Notes under the pieces: generated by a model | What the model saw: the letters and a program-made list of their open reading frames with translations, nothing else | The model's database searches: none | Told to the model about the DNA's origin: nothing | Made by a program: the position numbers and the translations under genes | Assembly (NCBI GenBank): GCA_905479105.1 | Contig: CAJQLE010000002.1 | Span: 62,001 to 126,000, forward strand | DNA from: an uncultured Flavobacteriales bacterium | Lineage (GTDB): Bacteria > Bacteroidota > Bacteroidia > Flavobacteriales_G > Salibacteraceae | Reading direction: 5' to 3' | DNA length: 64,000 nt | Shown here: one piece after another, positions 16,659-25,747 of the stretch | Numbering within the stretch: position 1 is the first letter of the stretch | Layout of the letters: each line of letters opens with the position of its first letter

Positions 16659-17797
16659 GCGTCAAAATTAGTGGAGTAAAACGAAATGAAATGATCAACA
16701 AATGCATACCAAGAAAACCGTTTCTTTTCTTCCTTAATTGATTCTTCAAATGCTGTGGCATCCATATTAAAGAAACGCACGATTTGATCGGCTATATTCT
16801 GAGGGTCAACCGTTGAAAATAGGCCTGTTTCCCCTTCTATCAAGAACTCATCTAAGCCGCCCACCTTTGTAATTAGAGCTGGAATATTGAAGTGTAATGC
16901 CATTTGGGTAATTCCACTTTGAGTAGCGCTTCTGTATGTTTGAGTAACAAGATCCGCAGCGCAGAAGTAAGCAGGAATTTCTTCAGAAGGAATGAAATCA
17001 TTTCTCAAAATGACTCGATCCTCCATATGATGTTTTTTAATGATATCCTCATATTCATCCATGCTTTCATAACTCTCACCAGCCACGATCAAATTCACTT
17101 TTTGATTTGCTAACCTTTGATCTCCAAGTGCTTCCAAAAGCAGATCAAGTCCTTTATACTTCCTTATAAATCCAAAAAATAGAAGGTACTTGGCATGGGC
17201 ATCTAAGTCAAGCTTCATTCGAGCCTCTTTCCTCGAGATTACTTCACCCAATTGATCATTAATTGGATGGGGGAAATAAGAGGATGGCTTTTTAGAAAGC
17301 GTATAAATATCTCTTTTAACGGATTGAGAAAGCGCCATAAACGCATCACAGCTCGCCATGAAATACTTCGTAAAAAACGAGTCTAATAATCGTCTCTCGT
17401 GGGGTATCACATTATCTGTGAGTCCTATGATCTTAATGTTCTTGCCCAATAAAAATGCAATAGACCCCAAACAAGGGGCCATGTAAGGCAACCAGTAACG
17501 AACGATAACAATATCTGGGTTTAATTTATTAATCCTGCGAGCAGCAAATAACCAATTTATCGGATTAAAGCTGTGTATCCACCTGCGAATTCGCACTCCA
17601 TTTGGAGCGGGACCCTTATTAAACTGCGTTTTTCCTGGAAAAAGAAAATTGGGATACTGCACACTGAATGTCACCAATTGAGTATCATGACCAGCTTTTA
17701 CAAAAGCACGACACATAGCTTCGTTGGTATCCGCGATTCCTCCCCTAAATGGATGAGCCGGACCTATGATCACTATTTTCTTCTGTTTTACTCCCAC
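16655..17797 (-). CDS. GT-B glycosyltransferase (family 4 type)
   Basis: A 380-residue GT-B fold glycosyltransferase. The N-terminal domain begins KIVIIGPAHPFRGGIADTN, and the C-terminal nucleotide-sugar domain contains LLFFGFIRKYKGLDLLLEA, IVAGESYES and an E-x7-E-like region around ALITKVGGLDEFLIEGETGLF. No signal peptide or membrane span is visible, so it should act at the cytoplasmic face of the membrane. The start is GTG and overlaps the end of the sulfotransferase gene by 10 bases. The position between a sulfotransferase and heptose genes suggests surface-glycan assembly. Donor and acceptor cannot be read from the sequence. Confidence 0.87.
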   Translation of the reverse strand: MGVKQKKIVIIGPAHPFRGGIADTNEAMCRAFVKAGHDTQLVTFSVQYPNFLFPGKTQFNKGPAPNGVRIRRWIHSFNPINWLFAARRINKLNPDIVIVRYWLPYMAPCLGSIAFLLGKNIKIIGLTDNVIPHERRLLDSFFTKYFMASCDAFMALSQSVKRDIYTLSKKPSSYFPHPINDQLGEVISRKEARMKLDLDAHAKYLLFFGFIRKYKGLDLLLEALGDQRLANQKVNLIVAGESYESMDEYEDIIKKHHMEDRVILRNDFIPSEEIPAYFCAADLVTQTYRSATQSGITQMALHFNIPALITKVGGLDEFLIEGETGLFSTVDPQNIADQIVRFFNMDATAFEESIKEEKKRFSWYAFVDHFISFYSTNFDA

Positions 17798-18657
17798 AGA
17801 GCTAGATCAATATTATCGGGAAAACGCTCAGCTAAAATCTTATTGGATTCAGCAAAACGGGATTTGTATTCCAAAATCATCTTTTTATCTGCTTCCGAAA
17901 CAGGAGGCATGGCGGTAGAATTAAGCTTAAGATAAAGCGGGATCAAAATCTTTTCTTGCAGCCATTGAGGGACCAGAGGTTGTAATTGAAGACCAAGTCG
18001 GTGCAGTTTGGTGCTCCTCATTTTTCGGGTCTCATTTCTTTTCACAAAATCAAATTCATCATAGAACGAAGGCTCAATTCCAAGAAACTCAGCTAGGTTC
18101 TTCAATTCCTCGACACGGTTCTTGAAGACTTTTTCTAATTGCAATACATAAATTCCATCCTCTCCAAAAGCTTCAATCCATTGATCTATATAGGTGATAT
18201 ACTCACCCCGCTGCAGTGGATCACTTTCTGTGGAAGACGTTTCCTTTAAGTAATCTACATACGTTTTATCCAATGGAATATTTCCCAAGCGATACTTATT
18301 GAATCTAAATTGAGAATGAGCCCGAACAGAAGGTTCACGAAGTATGAAGACAATCTTAGGTTTTTGCTCAAACCCACTCAAATGCTTCAGTGCATTCTTC
18401 TGATAAATGTAGATTGGAGTGGCTTCCATAATGACCTTGGCATTAATGGCACAGTGATCAAAATATGGTAAATATCTTTCCAAGCCATGATTCATCACAT
18501 TCGCTGAAGAATTGAATCTTGAATTGATGGAGTCGTCAAAAAAATGAGTCTCTTTTGTCTTTGAAGCGCATACTTCAGGATGAGAAGAAAGCCACCAATA
18601 AAGCGAACTTGAACCGCTTTTAGGTGCACCTGCAATTATGGTGTTTGGTAATGGCAT
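17788..18657 (-). CDS. PAPS-dependent sulfotransferase
   Basis: A 289-residue sulfotransferase-fold protein. The 5'-phosphosulfate binding loop is at the N-terminus (IIAGAPKSGSSSLYWWL) and the 3'-phosphate motif is FILREPSVRAHSQFRF. EATPIYIY and the C-terminal region resemble heparan/carbohydrate sulfotransferase-like families. The frame stays open for 35 codons upstream, but an exact TATTTTTG promoter element (18666-18673) lies in that extension and the catalytic loop begins right after the ATG at 18657, so I use that start. It is the first gene of a four-gene overlapping operon with a glycosyltransferase, gmhA and gmhB, implying sulfation of a surface glycan. Confidence 0.87.
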   Translation of the reverse strand: MPLPNTIIAGAPKSGSSSLYWWLSSHPEVCASKTKETHFFDDSINSRFNSSANVMNHGLERYLPYFDHCAINAKVIMEATPIYIYQKNALKHLSGFEQKPKIVFILREPSVRAHSQFRFNKYRLGNIPLDKTYVDYLKETSSTESDPLQRGEYITYIDQWIEAFGEDGIYVLQLEKVFKNRVEELKNLAEFLGIEPSFYDEFDFVKRNETRKMRSTKLHRLGLQLQPLVPQWLQEKILIPLYLKLNSTAMPPVSEADKKMILEYKSRFAESNKILAERFPDNIDLALWE

Positions 18658-18665
18658 AAGCCGCA

Positions 18666-18673
18666 CAAAAATA
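18666..18673 (-). promoter_or_regulatory. -7 promoter element (TATTTTTG) of the sulfotransferase/heptose operon
   Basis: An exact TAnnTTTG match ending 8 bases before the ATG at 18657. It moves the operon start 105 bases downstream of the longest reading frame. Confidence 0.63.
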
Positions 18674-18779
18674 GAATTAGAACTGCATTGAATTGAAGCA
18701 TTCTGTAAAGTCTTCAAGTTAAGCCGGGATAATAGTTCTTTATTCAATTTCAATTTTACCATCCTCAGGGCATTTCATT

Positions 18780-18787
18780 TAAGTTTG
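18780..18787 (+). promoter_or_regulatory. -7 promoter element (TAAGTTTG) of the YdcF-family gene
   Basis: An exact TAnnTTTG match ending only 3 bases before the ATG at 18791. Its last three bases are the TTG that would start a longer frame. The predicted transcription start coincides with the ATG, so the message should be leaderless. Confidence 0.62.
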
Positions 18788-18790
18788 GGC

Positions 18791-19549
18791 ATGTTTTTCA
18801 TTCTTTCCAAAATCTTAGGATTCCTTTTCATGCCAATGTCATGGATTGTGATTGCGCTGGTAGCAAGTTTTTTCATAAAGAAATACTCTAAAAAACTGCG
18901 GTTAGCGGCATTGATTATTCTTCTGTTTTTTGGTAACTCATTCATTTTAAACGAAGTGAAGTTACTTTGGGAAGTACCTGTGACCCTTGATCAAAATCTA
19001 GATCACTACAAATACGGAGTTGTTCTAGGAGGATACGCATATTACTCACCTGAAAATGACCGAATAACATTCGCAAAAAGCGGAGATCGACTCTTCCAAG
19101 GATTGAGGCTTTTAAAAACTGATTACGTTGATCAACTCATTTTATCTGGTGGTTCTGGCTATATGCTTTTTCCAGAGTTGAAAGAATCCCTTTATGTGGG
19201 AAGTTATTTAGAAGCGATAGATGTGTCATCCGATGCAGTGATATTGGAATCTGAATCAAGAAACACACATGAAAATGCACTTAACACATTTGAAATTTTA
19301 AAAAGCCTTGGAGCAGAAACTAAACCAATCGTTCTGCTAACATCCGCATATCACATGCGAAGAGCAAAAGCCTGTTTTGAGAAGGTTGGGCTTGATGTAA
19401 TTCCATATTCTGCGGAATCTCCCTCAAATAAACGATTGTTTACTCTTGACCATTTACTTCTGCCTTCAGCTTCTGCCTTGGCCGAATGGAATGTTCTGAT
19501 TCACGAATGGATGGGCTTCATAAGTTATATCCTTGCGGGTTATGTTTAA
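18791..19549 (+). CDS. YdcF/ElyC-family (DUF218) membrane protein
   Basis: A 252-residue protein with two N-terminal membrane helices (about residues 4-28 and 36-55), followed by a DUF218 domain. Visible family features are VVLGGYAYY at the start of the domain, LILSGGSG, ESESRNTHENA and LLTSAYHMRRAKACF. Relatives such as ElyC and SanA are linked to cell-envelope integrity and to late steps of peptidoglycan or lipid-carrier metabolism; the biochemical activity is unsettled. The start is fixed by the promoter element at 18780-18787. It diverges from the sulfotransferase operon. Confidence 0.88.
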   Translation: MFFILSKILGFLFMPMSWIVIALVASFFIKKYSKKLRLAALIILLFFGNSFILNEVKLLWEVPVTLDQNLDHYKYGVVLGGYAYYSPENDRITFAKSGDRLFQGLRLLKTDYVDQLILSGGSGYMLFPELKESLYVGSYLEAIDVSSDAVILESESRNTHENALNTFEILKSLGAETKPIVLLTSAYHMRRAKACFEKVGLDVIPYSAESPSNKRLFTLDHLLLPSASALAEWNVLIHEWMGFISYILAGYV

Positions 19550-19651
19550 TGTGCAAACCAAACAATCAGTGCGTATTACTCGTACAACTATACAAGAAGT
19601 AGTTTCGTCTACGTTTCACATATATTAATCGACATATTCAAGCGTCCTGTT

Positions 19652-22600
19652 TTGAGCAAATCTGTCCTTATTGCAATATTAATTCTTCTCTGCACTCATC
19701 CTTTGAGTGCCCAGTTTTGGATGCAAAAAGGAGGTAGTCTTAATGTTGACGAGGCATACTCTGTGGTAGTTGACAATTTTGGTAATTCTTACGCTACGGG
19801 ATACTTTACTGGAACCGCAACTTTCGGAACAACATCACTCACATCTTCTGGAAGTTCAGATATTTTCATAGCAAAAATCAATAGCACGGGAGTTTATCAA
19901 TGGGCCTTGAAAGCAGGAGGAACTGGCAATGATCGTGGTTTATCCATCGCCTTAGATGGATCAAACAATGTCTTTGTAACCGGCTATTTCAATGGCAGTG
20001 CTGACTTCTCGGCAACCACGCTCACATCCAGTGGCCTTCAGGATATGTTTATTGCAAAATATTCAACAGCAGGAGTGTTGTCTTGGGCCGTTCGAGCAGG
20101 AGGAACTGATTCAGACATAGGCAATGGAATCTGCGTTGACAATTCCGGAAATGTAATTGTAACAGGAGAATTTAAAGGTATTTCATCGTTTGGCCCAAGT
20201 TCACTCACTAGCGTAAATGGCTCAACAGATGTTTTCATTACAAAACTTAATGGATTAGGTGTGTTTCAGTGGACCCAACAAGGATCAGGAACCGGCACCA
20301 ATCGAGGAATAGACATAGGTTGCGATGCTTCTGGAAATGTATATGCAACTGGGCAGTTCAGTGAAAACTTCACTTTTGATGTGCTTCATACAAATACAAT
20401 GTTTAATGTGGTCTACTTGGTTAAATTCAATAGCGCTGGTGTAGAGCAATGGTTTAAAACAATAGGCGGAGGAACTTCGGTGTTTGCTTATGACCTTGAT
20501 GTCAATTCGAGCGGAAACATTTTTATAGCGGGAGATTTTACGGGAAATCTGACTTTTTTCAACTCAACAAATACGACTCTAACAACCACCTATTCCAACG
20601 AAATTTTTGTCGCGAAGTATGCAAACAGTGGCACCACTTTATGGGCTTCAAAAAGTGGATCGAATAGCGCTGTATCAGCGAGGGGTGTCGCTGCAGACGC
20701 CAGTGGAAATGTATTTGTAGTCGGTCAGTTTGAATGTGCTTTTGATGAATACATGGAGGAATATGGTGATGCCATATTTAATTCAGTTGGATATGAAGAC
20801 ATTTTCATATCAAAGTTCAATAGTTCTGGAGTATGGAGCTACAGTAAACATATCGGAAGTCGGAATGAAGATTACGGACTAGGAATTGACATCAACAGCT
20901 CAGGACAAGCCATTTTTGCAGGGAGTTTCAAATCAGGCCTAAGTATTCCCACCAGTTCGAACTTTATAAATTCAAATCTAAGTAACTGGTCTTCTGCAAA
21001 CTGCGCCTCAAATAATGGATATTGTGGAGACCCCGACTATGGTACTTTCCACAAAATGACATCTATTGGTAATTCAGATATAATCATTGCCAATTGTTTT
21101 GATCCTAACCGTGATCCATATGATTACTATCAAAGAAGTGGAAATGGTTGTATTAGAGACATAGTTTCAGGATGCATTAACACAGGATGCCCCGATACAG
21201 TCTCCAACTGCAACAGCGCGCTCGTAACCGCTTTTCCAATAACATGCTCCAACGTTGGGCCTTCGATTGTTTTCAATTGGTCGAATGGCGCTTCAGGAAC
21301 GACAGTCAATCAAACCTTCTTCGCTTCGTCAGGCTATAAGTGGGTTGACTTTACCACAAAAGATGGATGTTTCACTCATAGAGATTCTATTTATGTGAAC
21401 ATTTTCCCTAATCCACCAAAGCCATTCATTGAAGATGATGTGGTGATTAATACACCAACCCCATTTCCCGTTCAAATAGATGTTTGCATTCCCGATACAG
21501 TAAAGTTGACAGGAAGCAATTTCACAGGAAACAATATTCTTTGGACTGGAACGGGCCTTCCTCCATCAGGAGTCCAGGACTCAATCTTATATGTGACAGA
21601 GACAGGTGTTTATACGTTCACAGTGGTCAATGCTTATGGATGTTCGTCACAATCTTCTGTACCAGTGACATTCTTTGACCCTCTAGATTCTTTTGAGCTG
21701 CGAGCTAACCTTCCTGATACCGTCTATATATGTGAAAATGTGCCTTACCAAATAATTCTATTTGACAGTGTCGACAACCCTCTTGGTGTGCCTATATGTT
21801 TCACTGATTCACAGCCATATATCAATACAACTATTAATTATACTCCAGCAAATTGGACGGTATTTGAAACTTGCGAAACGTTCTTTGATGTAAGTGCAAT
21901 AGACACAGGTTGGTTTTCATTTGATATAACCTTAATCAGGACGATTCCATGTGATACCGACACTTTCTACTTGAGTGACTCTATCTACTTTGTTCCGTTT
22001 CCTGCTCCTCAATCAGGACAATTCAGTATAGAAATGATCGGGAGTCAATATTTCTGCCCTGGCGGAAGTGTTATGCAATACGGATCAGGAAGTAATAACT
22101 ACACTTGGACAGGACCTTCAGTAAATGGATTAACCAATGACAGCTTGTTCATTAGCACTGCAGGAACCTATTCAATTTCATCTATTCTATACGACACAAA
22201 CATATATGGCTGCGTTGACTCAGCAACTGCATCTGCGATAAAATTGATCACTCAAAAACCTCAACCTCTAGTAACTTCGACCTCCTTATTCTTGTGTCCG
22301 AATGATACGGTATGGTTGACAGTTGCAAATTCTGGTGCAAGCCAGGGGTTCTTCTGGGAAGGACCAAACGGACCAATTCCTGGTGACTCAAGTTCCATTA
22401 TAGCTACAAATGCTGGTACGTACTTCTGTGTTGTAAATGACACCGATAGTTGTGACTTATCGAGTAATTCAATCATTCTCACACAGTACACGACTCCTTC
22501 GTTAGCTAGTGGAGGGAATTTGACCATTTGCGATGGAGATTCTGTAATTCTTAATGTAGTGTCGAGCGCAGGCAGTCAGATTGAATGGCTGCCGCCATTG

Positions 22601-23887
22601 AGTGGTTCAGGAACATCACAAACTGTTTATGAACCCGGAATTTACACGTGTAAAATTGTGTCTTGTGGTATAGAAACATTCGCTTCCATTGAGGTCTTCC
22701 CTTCTTACGTAGAGTCCGAAATAACACCGAGTGGAATTCTATGTTTTGACAGCACCATCACGCTATATGGCACCGTAGGAATGAGTACATATCAATGGAG
22801 CGGAAGCCCTTCGGGTGCTGATAGTTTAGTGATTTCAAGTGCTGGAACGTGCACCCTCACTACAACAGACTCAACGGGATGCTCAAAAGTTTCAGACCCC
22901 ATAACTATAACTATCACTCAAGAGCCAACTCAAATAAGCATAAGTGGATACCCCGTGTTTTGCAATGGGGATTCTATTACCCTATTTGGAAACTCTAACA
23001 TGAACAATTACTTATGGCTGCCTATAGGAGATACAACTCAAAATATCACAACGTTTGAAGCAGGCATATTTACTTTGAGAACAGTCGATAGTAATGGTTG
23101 CAAAGGATCATCTGAACCTTTGAGAGTGAGTATTCCTGATACAATAGCGCCATTTAACATATCAAGCGATTTGGATTTTTGCGAAGGTGATTCTGTTGAT
23201 TTCAGAGCTCGAAGAGGCGGAATGGCAGAGTATCTCTGGCTTCCTGACAGCGCTGTAGGACGAACTATAACGCTCACCCAAACTGGCAAGTATTCACTTA
23301 TTACAACGGACACTTTCGGTTGTTTGGCTTGGTCAGATTCGGTTAGTGTCTATGTGCAACCTAATGAAATAGACAAACCTTTTGGAGATGACACCCTGAT
23401 TTGTGCCGGCTCAGTAGCTTCTCTTTCAGCATTCAATAATATTGGAACTCTAAAATGGTCAGAACGTGCTTTTGGCAACGTTATCAATGAAGGAGAATTC
23501 TTTAAAACTCCTGCGTTGTATCAATCAACACCCTACTACGTGTGGTCAGATTTTGAGTTATGTAGAGGTGATACGGGAATAATATACGTTACGACTATGG
23601 ATTGCGAAACCGCGTTCATCCCAAATGTATTTACTCCGAATGGTGATGGTTACAACGAATACTTTACAATAAGGCTCAACGAAATCCAATGCTTTCATAT
23701 GGATATTTATAATAGATGGGGCGTAAAGCTTTTTGAAACAGACTCTGTAGAACCAGGTTGGGATGGCACAATACAAAACGATGGAAACCCAGCCCCGGAA
23801 GGTACATATTACTACGTAGTGGATTTCTGTCGTTTTAACGGAACTAAAGGTGACTTAAAAGGCTCTTTGACCCTTATTCGGAATTAA
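19652..23887 (+). CDS. Large SBBP-repeat protein with T9SS type B sorting domain
   Basis: A 1411-residue secreted protein with a signal peptide (residues 1-21, ending LSAQ) and a TTG start; no upstream in-frame ATG exists. Residues about 35-440 contain seven SBBP-type beta-propeller repeats, recognisable by the recurring pattern D-x-S-G-N-x-x-x-x-G-x-F (GNSYATGYFTG, GNVIVTGEFKG, GNVYATGQFSE, GNIFIAGDFTG and so on). A long array of Ig-like/PKD-like modules with paired cysteines follows. The end carries the type B sorting domain: NVFTPNGDGYNEYF, YNRWGVKLF, GWDGTI and EGTYYYVVDF. It is probably a surface adhesin or gliding-related surface protein; the target is unknown. Its 3' end overlaps the convergent CoA-transferase gene by 14 bases. 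Confidence 0.88.
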   Translation: MSKSVLIAILILLCTHPLSAQFWMQKGGSLNVDEAYSVVVDNFGNSYATGYFTGTATFGTTSLTSSGSSDIFIAKINSTGVYQWALKAGGTGNDRGLSIALDGSNNVFVTGYFNGSADFSATTLTSSGLQDMFIAKYSTAGVLSWAVRAGGTDSDIGNGICVDNSGNVIVTGEFKGISSFGPSSLTSVNGSTDVFITKLNGLGVFQWTQQGSGTGTNRGIDIGCDASGNVYATGQFSENFTFDVLHTNTMFNVVYLVKFNSAGVEQWFKTIGGGTSVFAYDLDVNSSGNIFIAGDFTGNLTFFNSTNTTLTTTYSNEIFVAKYANSGTTLWASKSGSNSAVSARGVAADASGNVFVVGQFECAFDEYMEEYGDAIFNSVGYEDIFISKFNSSGVWSYSKHIGSRNEDYGLGIDINSSGQAIFAGSFKSGLSIPTSSNFINSNLSNWSSANCASNNGYCGDPDYGTFHKMTSIGNSDIIIANCFDPNRDPYDYYQRSGNGCIRDIVSGCINTGCPDTVSNCNSALVTAFPITCSNVGPSIVFNWSNGASGTTVNQTFFASSGYKWVDFTTKDGCFTHRDSIYVNIFPNPPKPFIEDDVVINTPTPFPVQIDVCIPDTVKLTGSNFTGNNILWTGTGLPPSGVQDSILYVTETGVYTFTVVNAYGCSSQSSVPVTFFDPLDSFELRANLPDTVYICENVPYQIILFDSVDNPLGVPICFTDSQPYINTTINYTPANWTVFETCETFFDVSAIDTGWFSFDITLIRTIPCDTDTFYLSDSIYFVPFPAPQSGQFSIEMIGSQYFCPGGSVMQYGSGSNNYTWTGPSVNGLTNDSLFISTAGTYSISSILYDTNIYGCVDSATASAIKLITQKPQPLVTSTSLFLCPNDTVWLTVANSGASQGFFWEGPNGPIPGDSSSIIATNAGTYFCVVNDTDSCDLSSNSIILTQYTTPSLASGGNLTICDGDSVILNVVSSAGSQIEWLPPLSGSGTSQTVYEPGIYTCKIVSCGIETFASIEVFPSYVESEITPSGILCFDSTITLYGTVGMSTYQWSGSPSGADSLVISSAGTCTLTTTDSTGCSKVSDPITITITQEPTQISISGYPVFCNGDSITLFGNSNMNNYLWLPIGDTTQNITTFEAGIFTLRTVDSNGCKGSSEPLRVSIPDTIAPFNISSDLDFCEGDSVDFRARRGGMAEYLWLPDSAVGRTITLTQTGKYSLITTDTFGCLAWSDSVSVYVQPNEIDKPFGDDTLICAGSVASLSAFNNIGTLKWSERAFGNVINEGEFFKTPALYQSTPYYVWSDFELCRGDTGIIYVTTMDCETAFIPNVFTPNGDGYNEYFTIRLNEIQCFHMDIYNRWGVKLFETDSVEPGWDGTIQNDGNPAPEGTYYYVVDFCRFNGTKGDLKGSLTLIRN

Positions 23888-24962
23888 AACTAATTCTGAA
23901 GGCATTTCCAGAAAGCCTTTCAGTCTCTTCGTCTTGAATCAATTCTTTCAAAATCATAGATCGAGCTGTTTTAGATTCTAACACCTCATCTAATGTTCTT
24001 ATAAAACCCGCGGGAATTTTATGTTTGAGCAGCTCATCCATTAGCTTATCGCTATTCAATTTCGGAATATACCTCGAAATGATTTCTTGCATTTTTAATC
24101 GATGCTTCACCCGTTCAGGGTTTGTTAGAAATGGCAATATTTCAGATTCTGACATCCCAATGATATTGCCAAGCATCTTAAACTGAGCATCCGAACCTAC
24201 CGCCAAAACAATAGACCTTTTATCATTGCACCGGAAAGTATCTCCATAAGGTGCAATGTTTGGATGTAAACTTCCTAAGCGCTCAGGAATGGTTTTATTC
24301 ATCAACCAATTCGTTGCCTGATTCACTAATGACGAGAGCGCAGATTCCTCCAAACTCACCTCAATGTGTGCTCCTTTTCCATTGCGCGACTGATTAATCA
24401 ATGCCAATAATATTGCCTCCTTCATTTGATGAGCAGCCAAAACATCGATCAGTGCAATGGGCATTTTAATTGGCCCGCTTTCAGAACTTCCATTCATACT
24501 CATGAAGCCTGTTTCAGCTTGCAATACGGCATCAAAGGCAGGTCGTTTAGGATCAGACTCAAATCCGTTGAGTTGAGCATAGATGAGTTTTTGGTTCAAG
24601 ACTGAAAGGGATTTATAGTCCAATCCAAACTTTAGATCATCACCATGTTTAAAGTTTGTAATCACAATATCTGATTCAGAAACCAGACGCCCTACTTCTT
24701 CCAAATCTTTTGGTTTGGAATAGTCAAGCATCACATGATTCTTTCCCCAATTTACGCTGGCGAAATATGCGGAATATCCTTTTCGGTTTTCACCTTTTGA
24801 CCGCCATTTTCTAGTGACATCTCCGCCAACTTTGGGATTTTCAATCTTAGTAACCTCAGCACCCAACTCGGCAAAGAACATTCCCACAGCTGGTCCAGCA
24901 AGAACACTTGCCAATTCCAAAACCTTAAGTCCTTTAAAAATTTCTGATTGATTATCGCTCAT
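23874..24962 (-). CDS. CaiB/BaiF-family CoA-transferase
   Basis: A 362-residue class III CoA-transferase. The N-terminus GLKVLELASVLAGPAVGMFFAELGAEVTKIE is typical, followed by the linker region WGKNHVMLDYSKPKD. Asp173 in IALIDVLAAHQ is at the position expected for the aspartyl-CoA nucleophile. The family moves CoA between carboxylic acids (for example carnitine, bile acid, formyl/oxalate or dicarboxylate CoA esters). The substrate cannot be predicted. It is the last gene of a valS operon, 11 bases after the DUF481-like gene, and its end overlaps a convergent gene by 14 bases. Confidence 0.88.
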   Translation of the reverse strand: MSDNQSEIFKGLKVLELASVLAGPAVGMFFAELGAEVTKIENPKVGGDVTRKWRSKGENRKGYSAYFASVNWGKNHVMLDYSKPKDLEEVGRLVSESDIVITNFKHGDDLKFGLDYKSLSVLNQKLIYAQLNGFESDPKRPAFDAVLQAETGFMSMNGSSESGPIKMPIALIDVLAAHQMKEAILLALINQSRNGKGAHIEVSLEESALSSLVNQATNWLMNKTIPERLGSLHPNIAPYGDTFRCNDKRSIVLAVGSDAQFKMLGNIIGMSESEILPFLTNPERVKHRLKMQEIISRYIPKLNSDKLMDELLKHKIPAGFIRTLDEVLESKTARSMILKELIQDEETERLSGNAFRISFNSE

Positions 24963-24973
24963 AGAAGCTATTG

Positions 24974-25747
24974 CTAAAATTCCAATTTAATGGCATTCCT
25001 AAAGGTAAACACCAAATCAGGAACTTCAGCGGGCGGGGCAGAATCATAGGTCAAATCTAAACTCGTGACAAAGCGAAGCCAACTCAACACACCAAACTCA
25101 ATACTATTAGATGAGCTAAACCTGAAATCTGATAAGTAATCTAGACGCGGTTGGTAATAGTTAATGGTTTGAAACTCAAACTTCTTGAATGCTACGAAAA
25201 AGAGAACATAAGAACTCTGTCGGAAATTTCTCTCGATGATACCTGTAGTAAGTTTTTCATACTCGTACATCGGCAAACTTCCAACCCAAAGTTTTAATGA
25301 ATCGTTTTCCAGGACGTTCCACCTTAACCCTGCCCCCGTCAAATGCCGAAAGTCAATGCGCTGAATACCATTGAATTGAGCTTGTTGAAACGCCTCAAAA
25401 GAAAAATGACGTTTGTTTCCAAAATCATAATTATATCGAACATGTTCATAGCCTTTATTGATGAAATCAGTGCCTCCTGCCACTACACGAGAAAGGTCTG
25501 AGAGCACCAGTAATCTATGTCGCTGTTTTAGATATTGTACAGTGCCTTTGGCTCCATAATCCAAAACATCATCGGTGTTTCTTGTAAAGTTCAAGCTTAA
25601 ATTAAGCGAGCCATGCCAACCTTCTTGCGAATTATCCGATCGCTTGCTTTCTACATTGACTATTTGCGATTGGGCAGAATGCAATAAAGATGAAAACGCA
25701 AGAATGCAAAGTATCTTAACCGTTATGAAGTTCAACTTCAAAATCAC
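24974..25747 (-). CDS. DUF481-like outer-membrane protein
   Basis: A 257-residue protein with a signal peptide (about residues 1-28, ending SAQS), then alternating beta-strands with aromatic girdle residues and a terminal strand ending LEF, as in outer-membrane barrels. The spacing of strands ([42 protein letters not shown]) resembles DUF481 proteins. The start is GTG and overlaps the valS stop as GTGA. The function is unknown. A pairing with valyl-tRNA synthetase probably reflects shared transcription more than shared function. Confidence 0.72.
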   Translation of the reverse strand: MILKLNFITVKILCILAFSSLLHSAQSQIVNVESKRSDNSQEGWHGSLNLSLNFTRNTDDVLDYGAKGTVQYLKQRHRLLVLSDLSRVVAGGTDFINKGYEHVRYNYDFGNKRHFSFEAFQQAQFNGIQRIDFRHLTGAGLRWNVLENDSLKLWVGSLPMYEYEKLTTGIIERNFRQSSYVLFFVAFKKFEFQTINYYQPRLDYLSDFRFSSSNSIEFGVLSWLRFVTSLDLTYDSAPPAEVPDLVFTFRNAIKLEF

